In this document: piece after piece, positions 1-12,707 of the stretch
Layout of the letters: each line of letters opens with the position of its first letter
Numbering within the stretch: position 1 is the stretch's first letter
DNA from: Strobilurus pachycystidiatus
Lineage: Eukaryota; Basidiomycota; Agaricomycetes; Agaricales; Physalacriaceae
Length of the DNA stretch: 64,000 bases
Reading direction: 5' to 3'
Assembly (NCBI GenBank): GCA_019915135.1
Contig: JAHLMK010000018.1
Span: 1 to 64,000, forward strand
Notes under the pieces: model-generated
Told to the model about the DNA's origin: nothing
The model's input: the letters and a program-made list of their open reading frames with translations, nothing else
The model's database searches: none
Made by a program: the position numbers and the translations under genes

Positions 1-130
1 CCCTAACCCTAACCCCCTAACCCTAACCCTAACCCTAACCCTAACCCCTAACCCTAACCCTAACCCTAACCCTAACCCTAACCCTAACCCCCTAACCCTA
101 ACCCCCTAACCCTAACCCCCTAACCCTACC
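1..130. repeat. Telomere repeat (CCCTAA)n
   Basis: The window opens with about twenty head-to-tail CCCTAA repeats, the C-rich strand of a TTAGGG telomere read 5' to 3', so base 1 is at or very near a left chromosome end. Several units carry two extra Cs (CCCCCTAA). The run decays into CCCTACCTACCC by about 130. TTAGGG is the usual telomere repeat of filamentous fungi. Confidence 0.97.
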
Positions 131-708
131 TACCCTATTGTATCAACTTCAAACCTGTTTTCCCACTCTTAAAAATGTATTTAGGACCGGCCCCAGAAGA
201 GTTTGGGTCCCGACAATGTGTGCGGACAAAGCTGGTCTATGTCGTCTCGGTGCCACATCCGCCGAGGGCCTTGCGGTCCGGGGGCCGGGCTTAAACTTCT
301 TGGGCACGTTCATATAGCTAATACAAGTATATCATACATACATCTCGAGTCCCGAGGAGGTGCGCTGCACTGGCACCAGCTGCCGGTACTAGTGCGCGAG
401 CAGAGATGTCAACGGTGGCGGCCGCACGGATATCGTATGACCACAAAACCTTTTCCCCCACCCTCCCCCAACCCTAAAGGCCTGGCCCCAGCAAGAAGTA
501 GGCCTATCCGATGCGTGGTTGCGGAGCTGGATCCGGCTGTCCCGGTACCGGAACCAAAGAAGCAGCTGTAACTCGGGAACGAGCGAGAGTGCCGCCTAGC
601 TGTTTCGGGACAGTGATCCTGACCCTAAAAGGGTGCGGCCCCCGGGACGTTCCTGGGAATCGGCGACGCAAACGATAGTTCGAGTCGAACTATCACCGCT
701 TATAGGTA
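131..708. other. Unique spacer between telomere and subtelomeric array, no gene seen
   Basis: This 580 bp stretch occurs once in the window. It has no reading frame that resembles a protein; the one long plus frame begins at a non-ATG codon and is rich in Pro and Arg. A near-perfect palindrome lies at 674-694: arms GATAGTTCGA and TCGAACTATC around one G. At about 706 the sequence enters the middle of a palindrome of the repeat array, so the first array unit is truncated there. Confidence 0.6.
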
Positions 709-731
709 TAGGTAACGTTGTGAGATAGATA

Positions 732-950
732 GGCGAGGACTGGACCGACATTGTCAATGGGGCTGAAGAGCGAGCTCGAGCCGTCGTGTCTATGCTGCCG
801 ATGGCGCTTCTTGTCCAGTTGCGCAACTACAGGGACAAGGACCTCTGGAACTACCTCAAGCACACAGTGGGACCGATTGTGGTCGATGTGTTGGAAGAGC
901 TGAGCGAGATTGAGGATGACGATGATGAGACGTTGGTCGGAAGCGAATAG
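732..950 (+). pseudogene. Exon-like open frame repeated in each A block (five copies)
   Basis: The frame opens after a stop at 726-728 and runs from 732 to a TAG at 948-950, giving about 72 residues. Identical copies lie at 2716-2934, 5756-5974, 7740-7958 and 10780-10998. The composition is strikingly protein-like: a Leu/Val-rich amphipathic middle with Trp and Tyr, then an acidic tail (EELSEIEDDDDETLVGSE). It begins directly after the ATAGATAG tail of a palindromic module, whose AG could serve as a 3' splice site. The only internal ATGs, at 792 and 801, would give 52 or 49 residues. I do not recognise the protein. It is best read as the last exon of an ancestral gene carried along by the repeat. 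The longer minus-strand frames over the same bases translate the 40 bp repeats and look like shadows. Confidence 0.45.
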
Positions 951-960
951 TGGTTCCGGT

Positions 961-1075
961 CGTAACTTGAAAGGGGGTAGCGAAATATATGTGAGATTGT
1001 CATAACTTGAAAGGGGGTAGCGAAATATATGTGAGATTGTCGTAACTTGAAAGGGGGTACCGATAATGGTGTATT
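961..1075. repeat. 40 bp direct tandem repeat within block A
   Basis: Three head-to-tail copies begin at 961, 1001 and 1041, each opening with C(G/A)TAACTTGAAAGGGGGTA. The first two are 40 bp and differ by one base; the third diverges after the shared start. A shorter two-copy version lies at about 1428-1495. The same arrangement recurs in every A block. It is a minisatellite nested inside the higher-order repeat. Confidence 0.85.
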
Positions 1076-1185
1076 TTCCACATTGTCGGGTGGAAAAGTG
1101 GAAAAGAGTGGTCGAAAGGCAGGTGCGGCGAGTAATTGAGTGGTGGTGGGCGCTGTTTTTCCACATTATCGGGTGGAAATGTGGA

Positions 1186-1800
1186 AACCTGACCCTAAGC
1201 TAGGGTCTAAACGTTACCTATCGATAGGTAACGTTGTGAGATAGATAGGGTTTAAACGTTACCTATCAATAGGTAACGTTGTGAGATAGATAGTCTTCCG
1301 GGTAAACGACACTCTGAACTGTAATACGCACCGGGACAAAGGCCTCCTACACGCGCCCTTTCTTGAACTGTGTTTGAACTTCTTGTGGTACGTGAGACAT
1401 TGGTGGATAGCGAATATTGATTCTAGTCGTAACTTGAAAGGGGGTAGCGAAATATCTGTGAAATTGTCGTAACTTGAAAGGGGGTACCGATAATGGTGCA
1501 TTTCCACATTGTCGGGTGGAAAAGTGGAAAAGTGTTGTCAAACGGCAGGTGCAGTAAGTAATTGAGTGGTGATGAGCGCTTTTTTCCACATTGTCGGGCG
1601 GAAATGTGGAAAGCGGACCCTAGGCTAGGGTCCAAAGGTAATCTAATGATAGATTACCTTGTGAGATAGATAGTGCGACCCCCAGGCTAGGGTCTAAACG
1701 TCACCTATCGATAGGTGACGTTGTGAGATAGATAGTGCGAGCCCTAGGCTAGGGTCTAAACGTTACCTTTGCAAAGGTAACGTTGTGAGATAGATAGTAT
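1186..1800. repeat. Cluster of five palindromic modules (head - palindrome - tail)
   Basis: Each module has a head close to CCCTAGGCTAGGG, a core inverted repeat, and a tail TGTGAGATAGATAG. Cores in the first unit: 1210-1235 (arm AACGTTACCTATC), an imperfect one near 1256-1281, 1635-1660 (arm AAGGTAATCTA with a 4-base loop), 1697-1722 (arm AACGTCACCTATC) and 1759-1784 (arm AACGTTACCTTTG). Three cores are perfect 26 bp palindromes. The arms differ between modules but stay complementary. Head and tail stay fixed. The cluster recurs in all units, and its last three modules recur alone in the extra B block at about 4654-4838. Confidence 0.85.
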
Positions 1801-2199
1801 CACAGTCTGAATCGTATACGCAATGAGTGAACATATCAATGAAAATCACTCCAGCATTCTTCAGAATAAAAATACAAGATCTTGCGTGTCGAAAATACAT
1901 ATCTTCGCCATACAGATTCACAACTCATCTAATCAATATACGATACGCACCGAGACAGAGGCCCCGCGCGCGGGCCCTTTTCTTTACCGTTCTCTTCCGC
2001 TGCGCGTGCGAGAACACCCTCACCTCTAACCTTTCCTAACCTCTAACCGGCTAACGTCAAATCACTGACCTCTAACCGACATAAAGCGAAGTACATGTAT
2101 TGACATTCAACGTGTTTAGTCTTGACATCAAATCATTGACATATAGGTTACGGTCAGAACTCAATACGCTATCCAAGTCAAGCAAAAGCCGTGTTTACT

Positions 2200-2660
2200 G
2201 CGCGGTACATGTTGAGTGATAGAATACCGCATTGTGAGATGACAATGTGGAATGTCATATCATTGACTGGTAAAAGTCTACGTCGCTGGGCGGTACGCTA
2301 TGTGAGTCGCACAAAAGCTGTGGTTGCCGGGCGGTACGCTATTTGAGTTGCGCAAAATCCCTGGTCGCTGGGCGGTACGCTATTCTAGACAGACGGGAAC
2401 GAGGTTGAGTGGGCGGTGGCCGATTTGAGTGCAGTGAATGAGGCCATCACCACATTGACAGGTGCCAATGTGGGTATATGATGTCTCTCGGTCCCCACAT
2501 TGGCAGGTAGTAATGTGGAATAGTGCGCATATGCGGCGAATTGGGGGCGGGATGTGGTATTAGAACCCTAGGCTAGGGGCCCCTGGTAACCTGTATATAT
2601 GTTACCGTGTGAGCTAGCTAGCAGCGCGACATATATATATGTCGCGGTGTGAGGTAGCTA
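2200..2660. repeat. Block B short repeats: GGGCGGTACGCTAT motifs, CCACATT hairpins, two further palindromic modules
   Basis: GGGCGGTACGCTAT occurs three times at about 50 bp spacing (2288-2385). CCACATTG/CAATGTGG inverted repeats lie at 2450-2473 and near 2494-2520, and a related one near 2229-2252. Two modules with the tail TGTGAG(C/G)TAGCTAG follow: an imperfect one near 2585-2606 (arms GGTAAC/GTTACC) and a perfect 20 bp palindrome at 2626-2645 (arm GCGACATATA). No gene is supported in this part of the block. Confidence 0.75.
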
Positions 2661-5600
2661 GCCTAAGCTAGGGTTTAAACGTTACCTATCGATAGGTAAC
2701 GTTGTGAGATAGATAGGCGAGGACTGGACCGACATTGTCAATGGGGCTGAAGAGCGAGCTCGAGCCGTCGTGTCTATGCTGCCGATGGCGCTTCTTGTCC
2801 AGTTGCGCAACTACAGGGACAAGGACCTCTGGAACTACCTCAAGCACACAGTGGGACCGATTGTGGTCGATGTGTTGGAAGAGCTGAGCGAGATTGAGGA
2901 TGACGATGATGAGACGTTGGTCGGAAGCGAATAGTGGTTCCGGTCGTAACTTGAAAGGGGGTAGCGAAATATATGTGAGATTGTCATAACTTGAAAGGGG
3001 GTAGCGAAATATATGTGAGATTGTCGTAACTTGAAAGGGGGTACCGATAATGGTGTATTTTCCACATTGTCGGGTGGAAAAGTGGAAAAGAGTGGTCGAA
3101 AGGCAGGTGCGGCGAGTAATTGAGTGGTGGTGGGCGCTGTTTTTCCACATTATCGGGTGGAAATGTGGAAACCTGACCCTAAGCTAGGGTCTAAACGTTA
3201 CCTATCGATAGGTAACGTTGTGAGATAGATAGCCTAAGCTAGGGTTTAAACGTTACCTATCAATAGGTAACGTTGTGAGATAGATAGTCTTCCGGGTAAA
3301 CGACACTCTGAACTGTAATACGCACCGGGACAAAGGCCTCCTACACGCGCCCTTTCTTGAACTGTGTTTGAACTTCTTGTGGTACGTGAGACATTGGTGG
3401 ATAGCGAATATTGATTCTAGTCGTAACTTGAAAGGGGGTAGCGAAATATCTGTGAAATTGTCGTAACTTGAAAGGGGGTACCGATAATGGTGCATTTCCA
3501 CATTGTCGGGTGGAAAAGTGGAAAAGTGTTGTCAAACGGCAGGTGCAGTAAGTAATTGAGTGGTGATGAGCGCTTTTTTCCACATTGTCGGGCGGAAATG
3601 TGGAAAGCGGACCCTAGGCTAGGGTCCAAAGGTAATCTAATGATAGATTACCTTGTGAGATAGATAGTGCGACCCCCAGGCTAGGGTCTAAACGTCACCT
3701 ATCGATAGGTGACGTTGTGAGATAGATAGTGCGAGCCCTAGGCTAGGGTCTAAACGTTACCTTTGCAAAGGTAACGTTGTGAGATAGATAGTATCACAGT
3801 CTGAATCGTATACGCAATGAGTGAACATATCAATGAAAATCACTCCAGCATTCTTCAGAATAAAAATACAAGATCTTGCGTGTCGAAAATACATATCTTC
3901 GCCATACAGATTCACAACTCATCTAATCAATATACGATACGCACCGAGACAGAGGCCCCGCGCGCGGGCCCTTTTCTTTACCGTTCTCTTCCGCTGCGCG
4001 TGCGAGAACACCCTCACCTCTAACCTTTCCTAACCTCTAACCGGCTAACGTCAAATCACTGACCTCTAACCGACATAAAGCGAAGTACATGTATTGACAT
4101 TCAACGTGTTTAGTCTTGACATCAAATCATTGACATATAGGTTACGGTCAGAACTCAATACGCTATCCAAGTCAAGCAAAAGCCGTGTTTACTGCGCGGT
4201 ACATGTTGAGTGATAGAATACCGCATTGTGAGATGACAATGTGGAATGTCATATCATTGACTGGTAAAAGTCTACGTCGCTGGGCGGTACGCTATGTGAG
4301 TCGCACAAAAGCTGTGGTTGCCGGGCGGTACGCTATTTGAGTTGCGCAAAATCCCTGGTCGCTGGGCGGTACGCTATTCTAGACAGACGGGAACGAGGTT
4401 GAGTGGGCGGTGGCCGATTTGAGTGCAGTGAATGAGGCCATCACCACATTGACAGGTGCCAATGTGGGTATATGATGTCTCTCGGTCCCCACATTGGCAG
4501 GTAGTAATGTGGAATAGTGCGCATATGCGGCGAATTGGGGGCGGGATGTGGTATTAGAACCCTAGGCTAGGGGCCCCTGGTAACCTGTATATATGTTACC
4601 GTGTGAGCTAGCTAGCAGCGCGACATATATATATGTCGCGGTGTGAGGTAGCTAGGACCCTAGGCTAGGGTCCAAAGGTAATCTAATGATAGATTACCTT
4701 GTGAGATAGATAGTGCGACCCCCAGGCTAGGGTCTAAACGTCACCTATCGATAGGTGACGTTGTGAGATAGATAGTGCGAGCCCTAGGCTAGGGTCTAAA
4801 CGTTACCTTTGCAAAGGTAACGTTGTGAGATAGATAGTATCACAGTCTGAATCGTATACGCAATGAGTGAACATATCAATGAAAATCACTCCAGCATTCT
4901 TCAGAATAAAAATACAAGATCTTGCGTGTCGAAAATACATATCTTCGCCATACAGATTCACAACTCATCTAATCAATATACGATACGCACCGAGACAGAG
5001 GCCCCGCGCGCGGGCCCTTTTCTTTACCGTTCTCTTCCGCTGCGCGTGCGAGAACACCCTCACCTCTAACCTTTCCTAACCTCTAACCGGCTAACGTCAA
5101 ATCACTGACCTCTAACCGACATAAAGCGAAGTACATGTATTGACATTCAACGTGTTTAGTCTTGACATCAAATCATTGACATATAGGTTACGGTCAGAAC
5201 TCAATACGCTATCCAAGTCAAGCAAAAGCCGTGTTTACTGCGCGGTACATGTTGAGTGATAGAATACCGCATTGTGAGATGACAATGTGGAATGTCATAT
5301 CATTGACTGGTAAAAGTCTACGTCGCTGGGCGGTACGCTATGTGAGTCGCACAAAAGCTGTGGTTGCCGGGCGGTACGCTATTTGAGTTGCGCAAAATCC
5401 CTGGTCGCTGGGCGGTACGCTATTCTAGACAGACGGGAACGAGGTTGAGTGGGCGGTGGCCGATTTGAGTGCAGTGAATGAGGCCATCACCACATTGACA
5501 GGTGCCAATGTGGGTATATGATGTCTCTCGGTCCCCACATTGGCAGGTAGTAATGTGGAATAGTGCGCATATGCGGCGAATTGGGGGCGGGATGTGGTAT

Positions 5601-8600
5601 TAGAACCCTAGGCTAGGGGCCCCTGGTAACCTGTATATATGTTACCGTGTGAGCTAGCTAGCAGCGCGACATATATATATGTCGCGGTGTGAGGTAGCTA
5701 GCCTAAGCTAGGGTTTAAACGTTACCTATCGATAGGTAACGTTGTGAGATAGATAGGCGAGGACTGGACCGACATTGTCAATGGGGCTGAAGAGCGAGCT
5801 CGAGCCGTCGTGTCTATGCTGCCGATGGCGCTTCTTGTCCAGTTGCGCAACTACAGGGACAAGGACCTCTGGAACTACCTCAAGCACACAGTGGGACCGA
5901 TTGTGGTCGATGTGTTGGAAGAGCTGAGCGAGATTGAGGATGACGATGATGAGACGTTGGTCGGAAGCGAATAGTGGTTCCGGTCGTAACTTGAAAGGGG
6001 GTAGCGAAATATATGTGAGATTGTCATAACTTGAAAGGGGGTAGCGAAATATATGTGAGATTGTCGTAACTTGAAAGGGGGTACCGATAATGGTGTATTT
6101 TCCACATTGTCGGGTGGAAAAGTGGAAAAGAGTGGTCGAAAGGCAGGTGCGGCGAGTAATTGAGTGGTGGTGGGCGCTGTTTTTCCACATTATCGGGTGG
6201 AAATGTGGAAACCTGACCCTAAGCTAGGGTCTAAACGTTACCTATCGATAGGTAACGTTGTGAGATAGATAGGGTTTAAACGTTACCTATCAATAGGTAA
6301 CGTTGTGAGATAGATAGTCTTCCGGGTAAACGACACTCTGAACTGTAATACGCACCGGGACAAAGGCCTCCTACACGCGCCCTTTCTTGAACTGTGTTTG
6401 AACTTCTTGTGGTACGTGAGACATTGGTGGATAGCGAATATTGATTCTAGTCGTAACTTGAAAGGGGGTAGCGAAATATCTGTGAAATTGTCGTAACTTG
6501 AAAGGGGGTACCGATAATGGTGCATTTCCACATTGTCGGGTGGAAAAGTGGAAAAGTGTTGTCAAACGGCAGGTGCAGTAAGTAATTGAGTGGTGATGAG
6601 CGCTTTTTTCCACATTGTCGGGCGGAAATGTGGAAAGCGGACCCTAGGCTAGGGTCCAAAGGTAATCTAATGATAGATTACCTTGTGAGATAGATAGTGC
6701 GACCCCCAGGCTAGGGTCTAAACGTCACCTATCGATAGGTGACGTTGTGAGATAGATAGTGCGAGCCCTAGGCTAGGGTCTAAACGTTACCTTTGCAAAG
6801 GTAACGTTGTGAGATAGATAGTATCACAGTCTGAATCGTATACGCAATGAGTGAACATATCAATGAAAATCACTCCAGCATTCTTCAGAATAAAAATACA
6901 AGATCTTGCGTGTCGAAAATACATATCTTCGCCATACAGATTCACAACTCATCTAATCAATATACGATACGCACCGAGACAGAGGCCCCGCGCGCGGGCC
7001 CTTTTCTTTACCGTTCTCTTCCGCTGCGCGTGCGAGAACACCCTCACCTCTAACCTTTCCTAACCTCTAACCGGCTAACGTCAAATCACTGACCTCTAAC
7101 CGACATAAAGCGAAGTACATGTATTGACATTCAACGTGTTTAGTCTTGACATCAAATCATTGACATATAGGTTACGGTCAGAACTCAATACGCTATCCAA
7201 GTCAAGCAAAAGCCGTGTTTACTGCGCGGTACATGTTGAGTGATAGAATACCGCATTGTGAGATGACAATGTGGAATGTCATATCATTGACTGGTAAAAG
7301 TCTACGTCGCTGGGCGGTACGCTATGTGAGTCGCACAAAAGCTGTGGTTGCCGGGCGGTACGCTATTTGAGTTGCGCAAAATCCCTGGTCGCTGGGCGGT
7401 ACGCTATTCTAGACAGACGGGAACGAGGTTGAGTGGGCGGTGGCCGATTTGAGTGCAGTGAATGAGGCCATCACCACATTGACAGGTGCCAATGTGGGTA
7501 TATGATGTCTCTCGGTCCCCACATTGGCAGGTAGTAATGTGGAATAGTGCGCATATGCGGCGAATTGGGGGCGGGATGTGGTATTAGAACCCTAGGCTAG
7601 GGGCCCCTGGTAACCTGTATATATGTTACCGTGTGAGCTAGCTAGCAGCGCGACATATATATATGTCGCGGTGTGAGGTAGCTAGCCTAAGCTAGGGTTT
7701 AAACGTTACCTATCGATAGGTAACGTTGTGAGATAGATAGGCGAGGACTGGACCGACATTGTCAATGGGGCTGAAGAGCGAGCTCGAGCCGTCGTGTCTA
7801 TGCTGCCGATGGCGCTTCTTGTCCAGTTGCGCAACTACAGGGACAAGGACCTCTGGAACTACCTCAAGCACACAGTGGGACCGATTGTGGTCGATGTGTT
7901 GGAAGAGCTGAGCGAGATTGAGGATGACGATGATGAGACGTTGGTCGGAAGCGAATAGTGGTTCCGGTCGTAACTTGAAAGGGGGTAGCGAAATATATGT
8001 GAGATTGTCATAACTTGAAAGGGGGTAGCGAAATATATGTGAGATTGTCGTAACTTGAAAGGGGGTACCGATAATGGTGTATTTTCCACATTGTCGGGTG
8101 GAAAAGTGGAAAAGAGTGGTCGAAAGGCAGGTGCGGCGAGTAATTGAGTGGTGGTGGGCGCTGTTTTTCCACATTATCGGGTGGAAATGTGGAAACCTGA
8201 CCCTAAGCTAGGGTCTAAACGTTACCTATCGATAGGTAACGTTGTGAGATAGATAGCCTAAGCTAGGGTTTAAACGTTACCTATCAATAGGTAACGTTGT
8301 GAGATAGATAGTCTTCCGGGTAAACGACACTCTGAACTGTAATACGCACCGGGACAAAGGCCTCCTACACGCGCCCTTTCTTGAACTGTGTTTGAACTTC
8401 TTGTGGTACGTGAGACATTGGTGGATAGCGAATATTGATTCTAGTCGTAACTTGAAAGGGGGTAGCGAAATATCTGTGAAATTGTCGTAACTTGAAAGGG
8501 GGTACCGATAATGGTGCATTTCCACATTGTCGGGTGGAAAAGTGGAAAAGTGTTGTCAAACGGCAGGTGCAGTAAGTAATTGAGTGGTGATGAGCGCTTT

Positions 8601-11600
8601 TTTCCACATTGTCGGGCGGAAATGTGGAAAGCGGACCCTAGGCTAGGGTCCAAAGGTAATCTAATGATAGATTACCTTGTGAGATAGATAGTGCGACCCC
8701 CAGGCTAGGGTCTAAACGTCACCTATCGATAGGTGACGTTGTGAGATAGATAGTGCGAGCCCTAGGCTAGGGTCTAAACGTTACCTTTGCAAAGGTAACG
8801 TTGTGAGATAGATAGTATCACAGTCTGAATCGTATACGCAATGAGTGAACATATCAATGAAAATCACTCCAGCATTCTTCAGAATAAAAATACAAGATCT
8901 TGCGTGTCGAAAATACATATCTTCGCCATACAGATTCACAACTCATCTAATCAATATACGATACGCACCGAGACAGAGGCCCCGCGCGCGGGCCCTTTTC
9001 TTTACCGTTCTCTTCCGCTGCGCGTGCGAGAACACCCTCACCTCTAACCTTTCCTAACCTCTAACCGGCTAACGTCAAATCACTGACCTCTAACCGACAT
9101 AAAGCGAAGTACATGTATTGACATTCAACGTGTTTAGTCTTGACATCAAATCATTGACATATAGGTTACGGTCAGAACTCAATACGCTATCCAAGTCAAG
9201 CAAAAGCCGTGTTTACTGCGCGGTACATGTTGAGTGATAGAATACCGCATTGTGAGATGACAATGTGGAATGTCATATCATTGACTGGTAAAAGTCTACG
9301 TCGCTGGGCGGTACGCTATGTGAGTCGCACAAAAGCTGTGGTTGCCGGGCGGTACGCTATTTGAGTTGCGCAAAATCCCTGGTCGCTGGGCGGTACGCTA
9401 TTCTAGACAGACGGGAACGAGGTTGAGTGGGCGGTGGCCGATTTGAGTGCAGTGAATGAGGCCATCACCACATTGACAGGTGCCAATGTGGGTATATGAT
9501 GTCTCTCGGTCCCCACATTGGCAGGTAGTAATGTGGAATAGTGCGCATATGCGGCGAATTGGGGGCGGGATGTGGTATTAGAACCCTAGGCTAGGGGCCC
9601 CTGGTAACCTGTATATATGTTACCGTGTGAGCTAGCTAGCAGCGCGACATATATATATGTCGCGGTGTGAGGTAGCTAGGACCCTAGGCTAGGGTCCAAA
9701 GGTAATCTAATGATAGATTACCTTGTGAGATAGATAGTGCGACCCCCAGGCTAGGGTCTAAACGTCACCTATCGATAGGTGACGTTGTGAGATAGATAGT
9801 GCGAGCCCTAGGCTAGGGTCTAAACGTTACCTTTGCAAAGGTAACGTTGTGAGATAGATAGTATCACAGTCTGAATCGTATACGCAATGAGTGAACATAT
9901 CAATGAAAATCACTCCAGCATTCTTCAGAATAAAAATACAAGATCTTGCGTGTCGAAAATACATATCTTCGCCATACAGATTCACAACTCATCTAATCAA
10001 TATACGATACGCACCGAGACAGAGGCCCCGCGCGCGGGCCCTTTTCTTTACCGTTCTCTTCCGCTGCGCGTGCGAGAACACCCTCACCTCTAACCTTTCC
10101 TAACCTCTAACCGGCTAACGTCAAATCACTGACCTCTAACCGACATAAAGCGAAGTACATGTATTGACATTCAACGTGTTTAGTCTTGACATCAAATCAT
10201 TGACATATAGGTTACGGTCAGAACTCAATACGCTATCCAAGTCAAGCAAAAGCCGTGTTTACTGCGCGGTACATGTTGAGTGATAGAATACCGCATTGTG
10301 AGATGACAATGTGGAATGTCATATCATTGACTGGTAAAAGTCTACGTCGCTGGGCGGTACGCTATGTGAGTCGCACAAAAGCTGTGGTTGCCGGGCGGTA
10401 CGCTATTTGAGTTGCGCAAAATCCCTGGTCGCTGGGCGGTACGCTATTCTAGACAGACGGGAACGAGGTTGAGTGGGCGGTGGCCGATTTGAGTGCAGTG
10501 AATGAGGCCATCACCACATTGACAGGTGCCAATGTGGGTATATGATGTCTCTCGGTCCCCACATTGGCAGGTAGTAATGTGGAATAGTGCGCATATGCGG
10601 CGAATTGGGGGCGGGATGTGGTATTAGAACCCTAGGCTAGGGGCCCCTGGTAACCTGTATATATGTTACCGTGTGAGCTAGCTAGCAGCGCGACATATAT
10701 ATATGTCGCGGTGTGAGGTAGCTAGCCTAAGCTAGGGTTTAAACGTTACCTATCGATAGGTAACGTTGTGAGATAGATAGGCGAGGACTGGACCGACATT
10801 GTCAATGGGGCTGAAGAGCGAGCTCGAGCCGTCGTGTCTATGCTGCCGATGGCGCTTCTTGTCCAGTTGCGCAACTACAGGGACAAGGACCTCTGGAACT
10901 ACCTCAAGCACACAGTGGGACCGATTGTGGTCGATGTGTTGGAAGAGCTGAGCGAGATTGAGGATGACGATGATGAGACGTTGGTCGGAAGCGAATAGTG
11001 GTTCCGGTCGTAACTTGAAAGGGGGTAGCGAAATATATGTGAGATTGTCATAACTTGAAAGGGGGTAGCGAAATATATGTGAGATTGTCGTAACTTGAAA
11101 GGGGGTACCGATAATGGTGTATTTTCCACATTGTCGGGTGGAAAAGTGGAAAAGAGTGGTCGAAAGGCAGGTGCGGCGAGTAATTGAGTGGTGGTGGGCG
11201 CTGTTTTTCCACATTATCGGGTGGAAATGTGGAAACCTGACCCTAAGCTAGGGTCTAAACGTTACCTATCGATAGGTAACGTTGTGAGATAGATAGGGTT
11301 TAAACGTTACCTATCAATAGGTAACGTTGTGAGATAGATAGTCTTCCGGGTAAACGACACTCTGAACTGTAATACGCACCGGGACAAAGGCCTCCTACAC
11401 GCGCCCTTTCTTGAACTGTGTTTGAACTTCTTGTGGTACGTGAGACATTGGTGGATAGCGAATATTGATTCTAGTCGTAACTTGAAAGGGGGTAGCGAAA
11501 TATCTGTGAAATTGTCGTAACTTGAAAGGGGGTACCGATAATGGTGCATTTCCACATTGTCGGGTGGAAAAGTGGAAAAGTGTTGTCAAACGGCAGGTGC

Positions 11601-12707
11601 AGTAAGTAATTGAGTGGTGATGAGCGCTTTTTTCCACATTGTCGGGCGGAAATGTGGAAAGCGGACCCTAGGCTAGGGTCCAAAGGTAATCTAATGATAG
11701 ATTACCTTGTGAGATAGATAGTGCGACCCCCAGGCTAGGGTCTAAACGTCACCTATCGATAGGTGACGTTGTGAGATAGATAGTGCGAGCCCTAGGCTAG
11801 GGTCTAAACGTTACCTTTGCAAAGGTAACGTTGTGAGATAGATAGTATCACAGTCTGAATCGTATACGCAATGAGTGAACATATCAATGAAAATCACTCC
11901 AGCATTCTTCAGAATAAAAATACAAGATCTTGCGTGTCGAAAATACATATCTTCGCCATACAGATTCACAACTCATCTAATCAATATACGATACGCACCG
12001 AGACAGAGGCCCCGCGCGCGGGCCCTTTTCTTTACCGTTCTCTTCCGCTGCGCGTGCGAGAACACCCTCACCTCTAACCTTTCCTAACCTCTAACCGGCT
12101 AACGTCAAATCACTGACCTCTAACCGACATAAAGCGAAGTACATGTATTGACATTCAACGTGTTTAGTCTTGACATCAAATCATTGACATATAGGTTACG
12201 GTCAGAACTCAATACGCTATCCAAGTCAAGCAAAAGCCGTGTTTACTGCGCGGTACATGTTGAGTGATAGAATACCGCATTGTGAGATGACAATGTGGAA
12301 TGTCATATCATTGACTGGTAAAAGTCTACGTCGCTGGGCGGTACGCTATGTGAGTCGCACAAAAGCTGTGGTTGCCGGGCGGTACGCTATTTGAGTTGCG
12401 CAAAATCCCTGGTCGCTGGGCGGTACGCTATTCTAGACAGACGGGAACGAGGTTGAGTGGGCGGTGGCCGATTTGAGTGCAGTGAATGAGGCCATCACCA
12501 CATTGACAGGTGCCAATGTGGGTATATGATGTCTCTCGGTCCCCACATTGGCAGGTAGTAATGTGGAATAGTGCGCATATGCGGCGAATTGGGGGCGGGA
12601 TGTGGTATTAGAACCCTAGGCTAGGGGCCCCTGGTAACCTGTATATATGTTACCGTGTGAGCTAGCTAGCAGCGCGACATATATATATGTCGCGGTGTGA
12701 GGTAGCT

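Noticed and set aside
693..1166. Minus-strand frames of 154-157 codons repeated in each A block
   Set aside because: They read through the 40 bp minisatellite and hairpins (repeated FKLR and FQV words); the opposite strand has a better protein-like frame.
1186..1800. Idea that the GTGAG..TAG tails mark tiny introns or a CRISPR-like array
   Set aside because: The tail is only about 14 bases, too short for an intron, and the variable parts are palindromes, not unique spacers; CRISPR arrays are not known from fungal nuclear genomes.
1823..2039. Plus-strand 68-70 codon frames repeated seven times
   Set aside because: Two overlapping frames of equal length over the same bases, no domain, no splice partners; probably carried passively by the repeat.
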